From: Streptomyces luteolifulvus | Lineage (GTDB): Bacteria; Actinomycetota; Actinomycetes; Streptomycetales; Streptomycetaceae | Direction of reading: 5' to 3' | Assembly (NCBI RefSeq): GCF_008806595.1 | Contig: NZ_VZRB01000032.1 | Coordinates: forward strand, 1 to 64,000 | DNA: 64,000 nt | Shown here: piece after piece, positions 1 to 8,723 of the stretch | Layout of the letters: the number at the start of each line of letters is the position of its first letter | Position numbering within the stretch: position 1 is the first letter of the stretch | The notes under the pieces: model-generated | Seen by the model: only the letters and a program-made list of their open reading frames with translations | Database searches by the model: none | Told to the model about the DNA's origin: nothing | Made by a program: the position numbers and the translations under genes

Positions 1-135
1 ATCCGCCGCACGGACATGCAGAGCGTCCCGGTCCGGGTCGGCGTAGACGGCCACGCTCGCGATCCCGGCGTCCCGGCACGCCCGGGCCACGCGGACAGCG
101 ATTTCGCCACGGTTGGCGATGAGCACCCTGTGCAT
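1..135 (-). CDS. Biotin carboxylase / acyl-CoA carboxylase alpha subunit, 5' part only
   Basis: Only the first 45 codons are in the window; the gene runs off the left edge. The start reads MHRVLIANRGEIAVRVARAC, the nearly invariant N-terminus of biotin carboxylases (AccA/AccC type), which carboxylate biotin with ATP and bicarbonate to supply malonyl- or methylmalonyl-CoA. It begins one base after the flavin reductase stop, so it is the next gene of the halogenase operon. Such copies occur inside aromatic polyketide clusters (JadJ in jadomycin), so an extender-unit supply role is inferred. Confidence 0.85.
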   Translation of the reverse strand, partial: MHRVLIANRGEIAVRVARACRDAGIASVAVYADPDRDALHVRAAD

Positions 136-136
136 G

Positions 137-715
137 TCAGGAAGCCCGCCTGCCCGGAGTCCCGGGCGCGTCGGCCTGGTTGAACCGTCCCGCCCCGGAT
201 TCCAGCGCGCCCAGCGCCCCGTCGAAGAAGATCAGCGGTTCCTGGCCGTGGTCGGGCACGCCCAGTTCCACCACCTCGCCGACGACGATCTCGTGGTCAC
301 CGCCCGCGTGGATGTCGACGGTGGTGCACGTCAGGTACGCCAGCGCCTCCGTCAGCACCGGCAGTCCGCCGTCGCTGAAGTGGTGCGGCACGCCCGTGAA
401 CCCCTCTGGCCGCCGACCGGCGAAGGACCGGGCCAGCTTCTCCTGACGGCCGGAGAGGAAGTTCACGGTGAACCCGCCGGTTTCCTCGAGCACCGCGTGC
501 AGCCTTGACTGCTTGTGCAGGCAGAACAGGACGAGCGGGGGTTCCAGGGAGACCGAGGTGAAGGAGTTGACGGTCGTGCCCTCGGCACGCCCCTGGGGTC
601 CTGTGGTGATGACCGTGACCCCGGTCGTGAACAGGCCGCAGACGCGGCGCAGGGTGAGTGGTTCGATCGGCTGTTGCTCGTGGGTGTGAATCAGCGAGCG
701 CGCTGCTGCTGACAT
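137..715 (-). CDS. Flavin reductase (FMN/FAD:NAD(P)H), probable halogenase partner
   Basis: 192 residues of the flavin reductase-like domain family. Visible hallmarks are RRVCGLFTTGVTVITT, TTVNSFTSVSLEPPLVLFCL and the GDHEIVVGEV segment. Family members reduce free FMN or FAD and pass it to a two-component monooxygenase or halogenase. It lies 53 bases downstream of the halogenase on the same strand, the arrangement seen for partner reductases. Of two nearby ATGs, the second (MSAAAR) is chosen because AAAGGG lies 6 bases upstream. Confidence 0.85.
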   Translation of the reverse strand: MSAAARSLIHTHEQQPIEPLTLRRVCGLFTTGVTVITTGPQGRAEGTTVNSFTSVSLEPPLVLFCLHKQSRLHAVLEETGGFTVNFLSGRQEKLARSFAGRRPEGFTGVPHHFSDGGLPVLTEALAYLTCTTVDIHAGGDHEIVVGEVVELGVPDHGQEPLIFFDGALGALESGAGRFNQADAPGTPGRRAS

Positions 716-768
716 GCGCATCCCTTTCGTGACGGGTCCGGAGAAGTGCCGCGCGCGAGTGCCTGTTC

Positions 769-2490
769 TCAGAGCAGCTTGCGGACCTTGGCGCCGGCCT
801 TGACGATGCCGAGCAGGAACTCCCGGCCGACGCTGTTCATCTCCGCCGGGGCCTGGACGGAGGCCCAGTACAGGTAGCGGGCCATGGTGACCGTCGACGG
901 GTAGATGAATCGTTTGTTCTCGTCCTTCCAGCCGAAGACCGGATTGACGATGGGCGACTCGTCGAGCAGCTTGAAGATGGTGTCGGCGGCCTCGTCGCCG
1001 GTCAGCACGCCCGCCTCGTACTTCTCGCAGGTCTCGGCGGCCGTCTCCAGCAGGATCTTGAACTTGTCGCTCTGCGGCCACCACAGACCGGGGTAGTCGT
1101 TCGCCTCCAGCTCCTGGAAGTGATACGGGTTCCCGTCCCTCAGGTGCTTGAGGCGGGCCCGTGTCAGCCGCATCGTGCCGGGGGTGATGAAGGAGCCCCA
1201 GATCCGGAAGACGGCGTTCCAGAGGCGGAAGTGCGAGAAGGCGATGAAGGAGCTGTTGACCAGTTCGTCGTTGTACTGGAGCAGGCCCTGCTCCAGGCGC
1301 TCCACGTACTCGAAGCGCTCCGCCGAGAAGTCCCCGTCCTTGAGGGCGTCGACCAGGCGGGAGGTGAGCGCGTCGACCACCTCGAAGGTGTTCGACAGTC
1401 CGCGGGAGAACAGCGGGTCGAGGAAGCCGGCCGCGTGCGACATCAGGCACCAGCGGTCGCCGATGGTCTGCTTCGACGAGTACTGCAGGCGGTCCGTGGA
1501 GATCCACTCACGGATGCGGGCGGCGCCCTCGAACTGCCGCTTGACCGCCGGGTACTTGTCCAGGAACAGCTGGAACTCCTGCTCCGGGCTGAGATCCTTC
1601 GGCTTGGGGTAGGTGCGCTCGTCGATGGTCAGACCGACGCTGCACAGCGGATTGCGGGAATCCTTGTGGTTGTCGAAGGGGATGATCCAGAACCAGCCGC
1701 GCTCGATGATGTGGTGCATGGTGCCGGTGTGCCAGTCGGCCGGCGGGCGCAGGTCCTTGGGGTGCCCGCTGACGTCGTCGAACGGCTTGATGCCGACGTA
1801 GTGCGTGAACATCGACCGCGAGTGGTGCTTGAAGCGGGCCGGCTTGTCGCGCAGGTCGAACTTGTCGGCGAGCGGTGAGCGGAACCCGGAGGCGTCGACC
1901 AGGTACTTCCCCCGGTAGACCTCGTTCTGGGCACCCGGGGCGGCGCTCTTACCGGTGACCGTCACACCGTCGTCGTCGAAGTCGACCTCGGCGGCCCGCC
2001 AGTTCTGCCGCGGCACACAGCCGTACTTCACGGCCACATGGAACATGAAGGCGTCGCTGTCCTGGCGGAACATATGGCTGTTCTGGTGGAAGATCTTCGG
2101 CAGGGCCAGCTGGGTGGCCTCGCGCGGGTTGGGCTCCTTGCCGACCTCGTGCTTCATAAAGCCGAAATGCGCCTTGGTGCCGAAGGTCGGGCCGATGTCC
2201 CGGGTGGACTGCTGGACACTGGCCAGGCTCTTGAGTTCGGGGATGTCGTGGCGCTCGGCGAGAATGTGGATCCATTCGACGAGCTGCGGAGTCATGGACT
2301 CGCCGATGGCGAAGCGGGGGTGGGCGGTCGCGTCGACCAGCAGCACCCTGGCGCCGTGCTGGGCCAGGATCGTGCCGGTCACCGAACCGGCCAGGCCGGA
2401 ACCCAGAATGATGACGTCGAACGTCATGTCCTCGGAAATCCCGGATGCTTTCGTCGGTTCCGTCGCGCCTTCGGTCCTCTTCGCGACCAT
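769..2490 (-). CDS. Flavin-dependent halogenase, tetracycline (CtcP-like) type
   Basis: 573 residues. An FAD-binding Rossmann motif LGSGLAG sits at 29-35, GESMTP at 63-68, and the halogenase signature WFWIIP at 266-271 (consensus WxWxIP, which discourages monooxygenation). Stretches such as RWCLMSHAAGFLDPLFSRGL and TMHHIIERGW match CtcP, the chlortetracycline halogenase, as I recall it. It would use FADH2, O2 and chloride or bromide to halogenate an aromatic polyketide. GAAGGAG lies 7 bases before the ATG. The substrate cannot be read from the sequence. Confidence 0.9.
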   Translation of the reverse strand: MVAKRTEGATEPTKASGISEDMTFDVIILGSGLAGSVTGTILAQHGARVLLVDATAHPRFAIGESMTPQLVEWIHILAERHDIPELKSLASVQQSTRDIGPTFGTKAHFGFMKHEVGKEPNPREATQLALPKIFHQNSHMFRQDSDAFMFHVAVKYGCVPRQNWRAAEVDFDDDGVTVTGKSAAPGAQNEVYRGKYLVDASGFRSPLADKFDLRDKPARFKHHSRSMFTHYVGIKPFDDVSGHPKDLRPPADWHTGTMHHIIERGWFWIIPFDNHKDSRNPLCSVGLTIDERTYPKPKDLSPEQEFQLFLDKYPAVKRQFEGAARIREWISTDRLQYSSKQTIGDRWCLMSHAAGFLDPLFSRGLSNTFEVVDALTSRLVDALKDGDFSAERFEYVERLEQGLLQYNDELVNSSFIAFSHFRLWNAVFRIWGSFITPGTMRLTRARLKHLRDGNPYHFQELEANDYPGLWWPQSDKFKILLETAAETCEKYEAGVLTGDEAADTIFKLLDESPIVNPVFGWKDENKRFIYPSTVTMARYLYWASVQAPAEMNSVGREFLLGIVKAGAKVRKLL

Positions 2491-2542
2491 GGGCTATCTC
2501 CTTCGTCGGGTGCGGTCCACAGCGAAAAAGTGCATGCAAAAA

Positions 2543-2571
2543 GGGCCCTCCGTCTCTATGCCGGAGAGCCC
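2543..2571 (-). terminator. Rho-independent hairpin between marR-like and halogenase genes
   Basis: Ten-base arms GGGCTCTCCG and CGGAGGGCCC (one wobble) are followed on the minus strand by TTTTT. It lies 65 bases after the MarR stop and 53 before the halogenase start, so it ends the regulator transcript or, if the halogenase promoter lies upstream of it, acts as a leader attenuator. Confidence 0.75.
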
Positions 2572-2625
2572 TGGAAAAAGGCGTGAGTCAACCGCTGGCT
2601 AAAGCGTGACAGAATTACTGCGCCG

Positions 2626-2641
2626 GGTCAACCCCCTTATC
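2626..2641 (-). promoter_or_regulatory. Shared 16-base promoter motif, copy 1 (before halogenase)
   Basis: Minus strand reads GATAAGGGGGTTGACC. Close relatives lie at 7222-7237 and 11600-11615. It contains a TTGACC -35-like hexamer and overlaps the end of the double-MarR gene. It is a candidate operator/promoter for cluster genes. Confidence 0.45.
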
Positions 2642-3560
2642 GCACAGGGGAGTTGACAAAATGCGTTTCCGCGAGGAGTTTCATCAGCAGGGCGCGCAGC
2701 TCGTCCTCGCCGCCGGGACCGAGCATGGCCGCCACATCCGCCGCGAGGGAATCGACGGCACGGGCCACCATGCCGAGCTTCTCCCGGCCGAGGTCGGTCA
2801 CCTCCAGGGCGTACCGGCGCCGGTCGTGCGGATCGCGGCCCCGGCGCACCAGGCCGCCCTTGACCAGCTCGTCCACCATCTGCGAGACGGCCGGCCCGGT
2901 GATGGCGAGGAACTCCGCGAGCCGCTGCTGCGAACAGGGGCTGAACTTGTCGAGGGCGTAGAGGGGTCCGTAGTGGCGCACTCGCAGACCGGTGCCGGCC
3001 AGCTTGTCGTCGCCGTGCTTGCGCAGCCGGTGGTGCGCCTGCGCGACCAGGTACTCGCTGCCCTGGACGAGGGGCTGCGCGGACTCGGGCAGGAGCCTGG
3101 CCAGCAGTTCGTCGAGCCGGGCCCGCTCCTCGGACGTGAGCACACGGGTCAGCCGGGCGTCGCGCTCGGCCACCGCCCGGCGCCGGGCGTCGAGGGCGCT
3201 GCGCCCCTGCCGCGTCAGGGACAGCACGTACTGGCGCCGGTTGTGGGGGTTGCGGGTGCGCTGCACCTCGCCGCGGGCCTCCAGGTGGTCGATGACCGCG
3301 ACCATGATGGTGCGGTTGATGCCCAGACGCTCGGCCAGGTCGAGCTGGGACTCCCAGTCGCGGCCGGCGAGCGCGTCCAGGACGAGGAACTCACGGGAGT
3401 CGGCCTCGGTGCCGTCGACGGTCGCGGAGAACTGCGCGTAGACCCGGCGGAGGAGGTAGCCGATGAACCCCGTGAGGTTCTCGGGAAGCACCCCCGGTAC
3501 TTCGGCGGCCTCCTCGGTCCTCGTCACGGGACCCTGCAGTTTTTCGCGCTCGCGCCGCAC
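2637..3560 (-). CDS. Transcriptional regulator with two fused MarR domains
   Basis: 307 residues holding two winged-helix MarR units in one chain. The first spans about 25-150 (QLDLAERLGINRTIMVAVID recognition region, then DHLEARGEVQRTRNPHNRRQ wing). The second spans about 170-300 (QRLAEFLAITGPAVSQMVDE, then RRGRDPHDRRRYALEVT wing). MarR proteins usually work as dimers of one domain, so a fusion may act as a built-in dimer. The GTG start is chosen because GGAGG lies 7 bases upstream. Position between halogenase and methyltransferase suggests local pathway control. Confidence 0.85.
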   Translation of the reverse strand: MRREREKLQGPVTRTEEAAEVPGVLPENLTGFIGYLLRRVYAQFSATVDGTEADSREFLVLDALAGRDWESQLDLAERLGINRTIMVAVIDHLEARGEVQRTRNPHNRRQYVLSLTRQGRSALDARRRAVAERDARLTRVLTSEERARLDELLARLLPESAQPLVQGSEYLVAQAHHRLRKHGDDKLAGTGLRVRHYGPLYALDKFSPCSQQRLAEFLAITGPAVSQMVDELVKGGLVRRGRDPHDRRRYALEVTDLGREKLGMVARAVDSLAADVAAMLGPGGEDELRALLMKLLAETHFVNSPVR

Positions 3561-3588
3561 GACAGCACCTCCTGCCCGAGTGTATACG

Positions 3589-3624
3589 GGCGGTGCACAC
3601 GGCCCCGGGGTCGTGTGCACCGCC
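3589..3624 (-). terminator. Perfect 13-bp hairpin after the O-methyltransferase
   Basis: Arms GGCGGTGCACACG and CGTGTGCACCGCC with a 10-base loop lie just downstream of the methyltransferase stop on the minus strand and before the MarR start. There is no T tract, as is common in Streptomyces. Confidence 0.7.
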
Positions 3625-3630
3625 CCGGAA

Positions 3631-4731
3631 TCAGTGCGCCCGGCCTTCCGGCACGAGCTCGACGATCGAGCGGACCGCGGTGGCCTGGCCGCCGGCCCGG
3701 TGTACGCCGGCCACCTCCAGCCCGGCCGCCCGGGCGAGCCTGGTGATCTCGTCCAGCGGGCGTTCGAGGCCGCCGTAGTAGGCGAGCATCCGCAGGTCCA
3801 TGCCCGTGTGGGCGGACTCCCCGGTCTCCTCGACGACGAAGACCCGGCCGTCACCGCCGGCCACGGCTTCGGCACAGCGCTCCAGAATCCGCAGGGCCTC
3901 GTTGTCGGCCCAGTTGTGCAGGACGGAGGAGAGGACGTACCCGCCGCCGTCCGTCGGCAGCTCGTCGAAGAAGCTGCCGCCCACGACTCCCGCACGGTCG
4001 CCGAGCCCCGCGGCCCGGAAGCGCTGCGCGGCGCGCGCCGCGGTGGCCGGCAGATCGACGACCGCGCCGCGCAGGGTCGGATGGGCCGTCAGCAGTCCGG
4101 CGAGCAGTACGCCGTTGCCGCCGCCGAGGTCGTAGACATGGCCGAGGGAGGACCAGTCGTACGCCGCGGCGATCGAGCGGGCGTCACGGGCGACGTTGTC
4201 GGCCATGACCCGGTCGAAGGACTCGGCGAGCTCCGGGTGGGCCTCCAGGTCGTCCCAGTACGGCAGGCCGTAGCGGACGGGGTAGGCGGGGTCGCCGGTG
4301 CGCACCACGTGCGGCAGGTCCACGAGACAGAGATCGCCGCGTCCGATGGCGCCGCCCAGGTCGATGAGGTGGAGCTGCCGGCTCGGGTGGTCGGCGCGCA
4401 GCCCCTGCCCCAGCTCGGTCAGCCCGTACGTCCCGCCGTCGGCGGTCAGCACCCCGACGGTGACGAGGTGGCGCAGCACCCGCTGCAGGGGCTGCGTGCG
4501 CAGTCCCTCGGCGCGCGCGATGTCGTAGGCGGTGACACGGCCGTCGGTGATGTGGTCGGCGACCCGGTGGGTCGCGGCCACGCGCACGGCCATGGGGGTG
4601 ACCAGGTCGGCCATCTCCCACAGCCCGAGCGCACGGGGGTGCGGAGCCTGCGCGGATTCCGGCTGAGCGGACTCCGGCCGGGTGCTCTCGGACGGTAAGT
4701 GCTCGGGGTGTGCGGAGTCGTGCTGTGCCAT
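3631..4731 (-). CDS. SAM-dependent O-methyltransferase, aromatic polyketide type
   Basis: 366 residues. An N-terminal winged-helix dimerisation domain (about 35-120) precedes a class I methyltransferase fold with motif I DLGGGNGVLLAG and the SSVLHNWAD motif shared by TcmN/DnrK/OxyF-type enzymes. It would transfer methyl from S-adenosylmethionine to a phenolic hydroxyl. The first 33 residues are a Ser/Pro/Glu-rich tail with imperfect STRPESAQPESAQ repeats. It is downstream of the exporter gene on the same strand. Confidence 0.88.
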   Translation of the reverse strand: MAQHDSAHPEHLPSESTRPESAQPESAQAPHPRALGLWEMADLVTPMAVRVAATHRVADHITDGRVTAYDIARAEGLRTQPLQRVLRHLVTVGVLTADGGTYGLTELGQGLRADHPSRQLHLIDLGGAIGRGDLCLVDLPHVVRTGDPAYPVRYGLPYWDDLEAHPELAESFDRVMADNVARDARSIAAAYDWSSLGHVYDLGGGNGVLLAGLLTAHPTLRGAVVDLPATAARAAQRFRAAGLGDRAGVVGGSFFDELPTDGGGYVLSSVLHNWADNEALRILERCAEAVAGGDGRVFVVEETGESAHTGMDLRMLAYYGGLERPLDEITRLARAAGLEVAGVHRAGGQATAVRSIVELVPEGRAH

Positions 4732-4804
4732 TTCGTGTCGCCTCTTTCCGGGCAGTGGGGTTTCCGGGGGCTTCGCGAAGAGTGGATCGAAGGTCGGTCA
4801 GGGG

Positions 4805-4833
4805 GGCGGCCCCGCCGCGGGGGCGGGGCCGCC
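4805..4833 (-). terminator. Perfect 12-bp GC hairpin after the MFS exporter
   Basis: Arms GGCGGCCCCGCC and GGCGGGGCCGCC with a short loop lie 11 bases downstream of the exporter stop. Confidence 0.7.
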
Positions 4834-4843
4834 GTGCGGCTCG

Positions 4844-6316
4844 TCAGAAGGCCGCGGGTACGTGCTCGCCGTCCCGGTGCGCCTGCGGAGCCGTCGCCGG
4901 GATGGTCAGTACGGCCGCCACCAGGGCCAGCAGGTACATGCCGCCGCCGAGCAGGAAGCCGTACGAGTAGCCGTCGGACAGCGCCTCGGGCACATTGCCC
5001 GGCAGCTTGCCCTCCGTGATGTGCTGGGCGGTCGCGGCCAGCAGCGCCAGGCCGATGGCACCGCCGATCTGCTGCGCGGTGTTGACCAGACCGGACGCGG
5101 CCCCGGTGTCCTGCGGCGCGACACCGCGCACGCAGATCACGGTGACGGTCACGAAGACCAGACCCAGGCCCAGGCCGGAGACCAGCTGCGCGGGCAGCAG
5201 GACGAACAGCGCGTTCTGCCCCGGGGCCAGCAGGCTGAACCAGAGCATGCCCGCGATGCCGATGAGCAGGCCCACCGTGATGACCGAACGCTCGGACGTC
5301 TTGGCGAGCAGCTGCGGGCCGATACCGCCGGCCGCCAAGCCGATACCGACCGCGAAGGGCAGGTAGGCAAGGCCCGTGACCATCGGCTCGTAGCCCTTGA
5401 CGAGCTGCATGTAGAGGGTCAGGAAGTAGAAGGTGGCGAGCATGCCCGCACCCATCAGGAACATGATCAGGTTGGCGCCGACCCGGCTCTTGTCGGCCAG
5501 CACACTGCCGGGGATCATCGGCGCGCGGCTGGAACGCTGGATCGCGACGAACGCGACCAGCAGGACGAGCGCGACGGCCAGGCCGATCAGCGTCACGGAG
5601 TCGCCGATGCCCTCGGTGCCCGCGCGGGTGATGGCGTAGACGAGCGCCGCGAAGCCGAAGGTGGCGGTGAAGGCGCCTGGCACGTCGACCTTGCCGCGCT
5701 CACGGTCGCCCTCGACGAGCACACCGGTGCCGATCAGGACCAGGACGGCGATCGGGACGTTGACGTACATCACCCAGCGCCAGTTCAGGTACTCGGTGAG
5801 CGCGCCGCCGAGCAGCAGGCCGACCACGGACCCGAGGCCGCCCATCGCGCCGTACACACCGAGTGCCTTGTTGCGGGCCGGGCCGGCCGGGAAGGTCGTG
5901 GCCAGCAGGGACAGGGCGGTCGGTGCGGCGATCGCTGCGCCCAGACCCTGCAGCACACGTGCCGTGACCAGCACTTCGCCGCTGCCGGCCAGACCGCCGA
6001 GCAGCGAGGCACCGGTGAACAGCACCAGGCCGATGCGGAACATCCGGCGGCGGCCGAAGAGGTCACCGGCGCGGCCGCCGGCCAGCAGTAATCCGCCGAA
6101 GGCCAGGGCGTACGCGGTGACGACCCAGCCGAGGGCGGACTCGCTCAGCCCGAGCGCGCTCTGCATGCTCGGCAGGGCGACGGCGACGATGGTGTTGTCC
6201 AGGACGAGCATCAACTGCGCTGCCGCGATGACCAGCAGCGCGAGGCCCAGCTTGCCGCCCTGCCCGGGCGGGGCCGATGCCTTGGGAACGGCTTCGGTTC
6301 GGTCTTGCAGCGACAT
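4844..6316 (-). CDS. MFS drug:H+ antiporter, 14-helix EmrB/QacA type
   Basis: 490 residues with about 14 hydrophobic segments. Motif A appears as GGRAGDLFGRRR after helix 2, and the LDNTIVAVALPSM motif near residue 40 is typical of the DHA2 (14-helix) family; TcmA-like exporters of aromatic polyketides belong here. Likely self-resistance or export of the cluster product through the membrane. The ATG is preceded by GGAGAGAG. Confidence 0.9.
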   Translation of the reverse strand: MSLQDRTEAVPKASAPPGQGGKLGLALLVIAAAQLMLVLDNTIVAVALPSMQSALGLSESALGWVVTAYALAFGGLLLAGGRAGDLFGRRRMFRIGLVLFTGASLLGGLAGSGEVLVTARVLQGLGAAIAAPTALSLLATTFPAGPARNKALGVYGAMGGLGSVVGLLLGGALTEYLNWRWVMYVNVPIAVLVLIGTGVLVEGDRERGKVDVPGAFTATFGFAALVYAITRAGTEGIGDSVTLIGLAVALVLLVAFVAIQRSSRAPMIPGSVLADKSRVGANLIMFLMGAGMLATFYFLTLYMQLVKGYEPMVTGLAYLPFAVGIGLAAGGIGPQLLAKTSERSVITVGLLIGIAGMLWFSLLAPGQNALFVLLPAQLVSGLGLGLVFVTVTVICVRGVAPQDTGAASGLVNTAQQIGGAIGLALLAATAQHITEGKLPGNVPEALSDGYSYGFLLGGGMYLLALVAAVLTIPATAPQAHRDGEHVPAAF

Positions 6317-6464
6317 GAGCTCTCTCCGATGTCTCTGGTTATGGGGGGCGGTGAACGGCTGGCGGTGCAGTGCAATGCGGTGCGTGCGGTGTGGTGCCGA
6401 GTGGGGTGTGTGCGGGACATGCCGTGCGGACGGGCTGTGCGTGATGTGGTGCGGTCAAGGGGAG

Positions 6465-6499
6465 TCCGGGGGGTGGACGGGGGCGGAACACCCCCCGGA
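6465..6499 (-). terminator. Hairpin after the hemerythrin-like gene
   Basis: Ten-base arms TCCGGGGGGT and ACCCCCCGGA enclose a 15-base loop just downstream of the minus-strand stop at 6517. Confidence 0.6.
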
Positions 6500-6516
6500 G
6501 GCTTTGGGTGCTGCCC

Positions 6517-7179
6517 TCAGCGGCCGGCCGAGTCGGCGGCCTTCGTGCCCCAGATGTCGAGCGCCTCGTAGGCCACGCGCCACTCGGTCTCGTAGGCCTT
6601 GCGCAGCGGCTCCGGCATCCCGCCGAGGATCTTGGCGACCTTGGCGGCGTCCATGTCGTCGAGCAGCCAGGGCAGATAGCGGACGGAGTCCTGGCCGACC
6701 CGGCCGCGCTGCTCGGAGCTGAAGGTCGCCCACTGCTCCTGGTTCAGGGTGATGTCCATGAGCTGGAGCGCGTCCCGCTCCTCGTGGTCGAGGTGGCCGC
6801 TCAGGCTGGTGTAGAGGGTGTCGACGAGACCGCCGAGGCGCTCCAGGCCGGAGTCCCGGTCGGCGAGCGCCGTGTCGATGTCCGCCAGCAGCGGGTCGAT
6901 GACCGCGTGCTCCGCCTCCATCGCGTCGAGCAGGGCGAGTTCGGAGGGCTTGCCGGCCAGGGCCTCCTGCATCACGGGCCATACGGTGATGTCCTCCGAC
7001 GTGTGGTGGATGACAAGGAACTTCTTGAACAGCTCCCAGCCGACGGCGGTGCTCAGTACGTGGCGGGGGTCCTCGTCGACCCGGGCGGTGATCCGCGCGA
7101 TGCGCTCCAGCTCGCGCCGGAGGGCGTCATGGATGGCGAACATCATCGTCATGTCGAGGTTCTTGAAGTCCTGGCTCAT
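6517..7179 (-). CDS. Hemerythrin-like HHE-domain protein
   Basis: 220 residues. Metal-binding-type histidines appear as MMFAIHDALRREL, LVIHHTSEDITVWPVM, EAEHAVIDPLL and SGHLDHEERDALQLMD, the four-helix HHE pattern that binds a di-iron centre (O2, NO or redox sensing). The C-terminal region (about 145-220) is unique to a Streptomyces subgroup. The start MSQDFKN is chosen because GAGGGAGA lies just upstream. Its role in the pathway is unknown. Confidence 0.75.
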   Translation of the reverse strand: MSQDFKNLDMTMMFAIHDALRRELERIARITARVDEDPRHVLSTAVGWELFKKFLVIHHTSEDITVWPVMQEALAGKPSELALLDAMEAEHAVIDPLLADIDTALADRDSGLERLGGLVDTLYTSLSGHLDHEERDALQLMDITLNQEQWATFSSEQRGRVGQDSVRYLPWLLDDMDAAKVAKILGGMPEPLRKAYETEWRVAYEALDIWGTKAADSAGR

Positions 7180-7221
7180 CGCTGTCTCCCTCAGTGCTCC
7201 TGCGTCGTACCTCGACGGTAT

Positions 7222-7237
7222 CGTCAAACCACTTATC
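7222..7237 (-). promoter_or_regulatory. Shared 16-base promoter motif, copy 2 (before hemerythrin gene)
   Basis: Minus strand reads GATAAGTGGTTTGACG, 43 bases before the hemerythrin start, inside a locally AT-rich promoter region. It matches the copy before the halogenase at 13 of 16 positions. Confidence 0.45.
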
Positions 7238-7319
7238 CATCAAGCTCTATAACTAACAAGAGCCCTAACCATCAGCCGGTTAAGTGACCCTCCGGCTGAC
7301 GAAGGTGCAGGTCAGCGGG

Positions 7320-8633
7320 TCAGCGGGTGCCGGCGGACTGCAGGGTGGTCTTTTCGGCCATTTCTTCGTCGGCCGCTTCGGGCTGGTCCGCGGCGTCGAG
7401 GTCACCGACCCGCCGCCGGATCACGCTCAGCGCGGGACCGGTCGCGGCCGTGGTGATCAGGGCCATGAGGACGAGCATCGTGAACAGGTCGGGGCCGATG
7501 ACGCCGAGGCCCAGGCCGATGTTCAGCACCACCAGCTCGGTCAGCCCGCGGCAGTTCATGAGCGCGCCGATCGACATGGCGTCGGTCCACGACTGCCCGG
7601 ACGCCCGGGCCGCGACGGAGCCGCCGCCCCACTTGCCCAGCACCGCCACGGTGAGCACGGCACCGGCCCACAGCCACTGCACCGGGTCGCCGGCCAGCAG
7701 CGAGATGTCGGTCTTCAGACCCGTCGTGACGAAGAACAGGGGCAGCAGCACGGGCACGGTGAAGGCCCGCACCCGGGCCGCCGTCACCTCGACGATGCGG
7801 CTGCCGCGCGGAGTGACCACCCCGAACAGGAACGCGCCGAACAGCGCGTGTACGCCGATCTTGTCGGTGGCCAGGGCACTCAGGCACAGCCCGCTGAACA
7901 GCACGACGAGTACAACGCTTTCGGTGTACGCCCGTTCCGCACGCCTGACCCAGCGGGCCAGCAGCGGACGTACGGCGTAGTACATGAAGAGCGTGAACGC
8001 GACCGCGTACAGCGCGGTGGTGACCGCCTCGGTGGGCGAGTTGCTCTTCGTCACCGCGACCACCGCCGCCAGCAGGCACCACGCGGTCACGTCGTCCACC
8101 GCCGCACACGCCATGGCGAGCGCGCCCACCTTGGTCCGGTAGAGGCCCCGGTCGGTGAGGATGCGGGCCAGCACCGGAAAGGCGGTGATGCTCATCGACA
8201 CCGCGATGAACAGCACGAACGGCAGCTTGTCGACGCCGTCGGGCGCGAAGGTTGTGTACATGCCGAACGCGAGAAGTGTGCCGAGGGCCAGCGGCAGCGC
8301 GATGCTCGCCTGGGAGACCGCCAGGGCGGTCCGGCTGTGGCCGCGCAGCGAGCCCAGGTCCAGTTCCAGGCCCACCAGGAACATGAAGGCGAGCAGGCCG
8401 AGGTTGCCGAGCGCGCCGATGTACGGCAGTACGGACTGCGGGAAGAGCGCGGTCTGCGCGTCCGGCCACAGCCAGCCCAGCAGGGAGGGGCCGAGCAGGA
8501 TGCCGACCGCGATCTCGCCGACCACGGGCGGCTGGCCGATCCGGCGCACCAGCTGCGCGCCGGCCTTGCAGGCCAGGATCACCGCGGGGACGGCTATCAG
8601 CAGGTCGGGCAGGGGATCGGAAACAGCTGCCAT
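7320..8633 (-). CDS. Cation/proton antiporter, CPA2 (Kef/NapA) family
   Basis: 437 residues with 12-13 predicted membrane helices. Family motifs include GQPPVVGEIAVGILLGPSLL near the start, the unwound-helix region SITAFPVLARIL and the charged pair in MACAAVDDVTAWC. It exchanges Na+ or K+ for protons. Genes of this family are found in several aromatic polyketide clusters, where a role in product tolerance is suspected but unproven. The C-terminal 20 residues are acidic and cytoplasmic. Confidence 0.88.
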   Translation of the reverse strand: MAAVSDPLPDLLIAVPAVILACKAGAQLVRRIGQPPVVGEIAVGILLGPSLLGWLWPDAQTALFPQSVLPYIGALGNLGLLAFMFLVGLELDLGSLRGHSRTALAVSQASIALPLALGTLLAFGMYTTFAPDGVDKLPFVLFIAVSMSITAFPVLARILTDRGLYRTKVGALAMACAAVDDVTAWCLLAAVVAVTKSNSPTEAVTTALYAVAFTLFMYYAVRPLLARWVRRAERAYTESVVLVVLFSGLCLSALATDKIGVHALFGAFLFGVVTPRGSRIVEVTAARVRAFTVPVLLPLFFVTTGLKTDISLLAGDPVQWLWAGAVLTVAVLGKWGGGSVAARASGQSWTDAMSIGALMNCRGLTELVVLNIGLGLGVIGPDLFTMLVLMALITTAATGPALSVIRRRVGDLDAADQPEAADEEMAEKTTLQSAGTR

Positions 8634-8723
8634 CGCATCTCCTGAGGGTGGGAGGTGAGGGTGGTGCGGGGTGGGGTGGGATGGGGCGGGGGTGCGGGCA
8701 CCTGTGCTGGTGGGGAGGCGTGC

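Noticed and set aside
4682..6091. A 469-codon plus-strand open frame over the exporter.
   Set aside because: Antisense shadow; composition (Gln/Gly/Arg/His) is unlike real proteins and the minus-strand MFS gene is certain.
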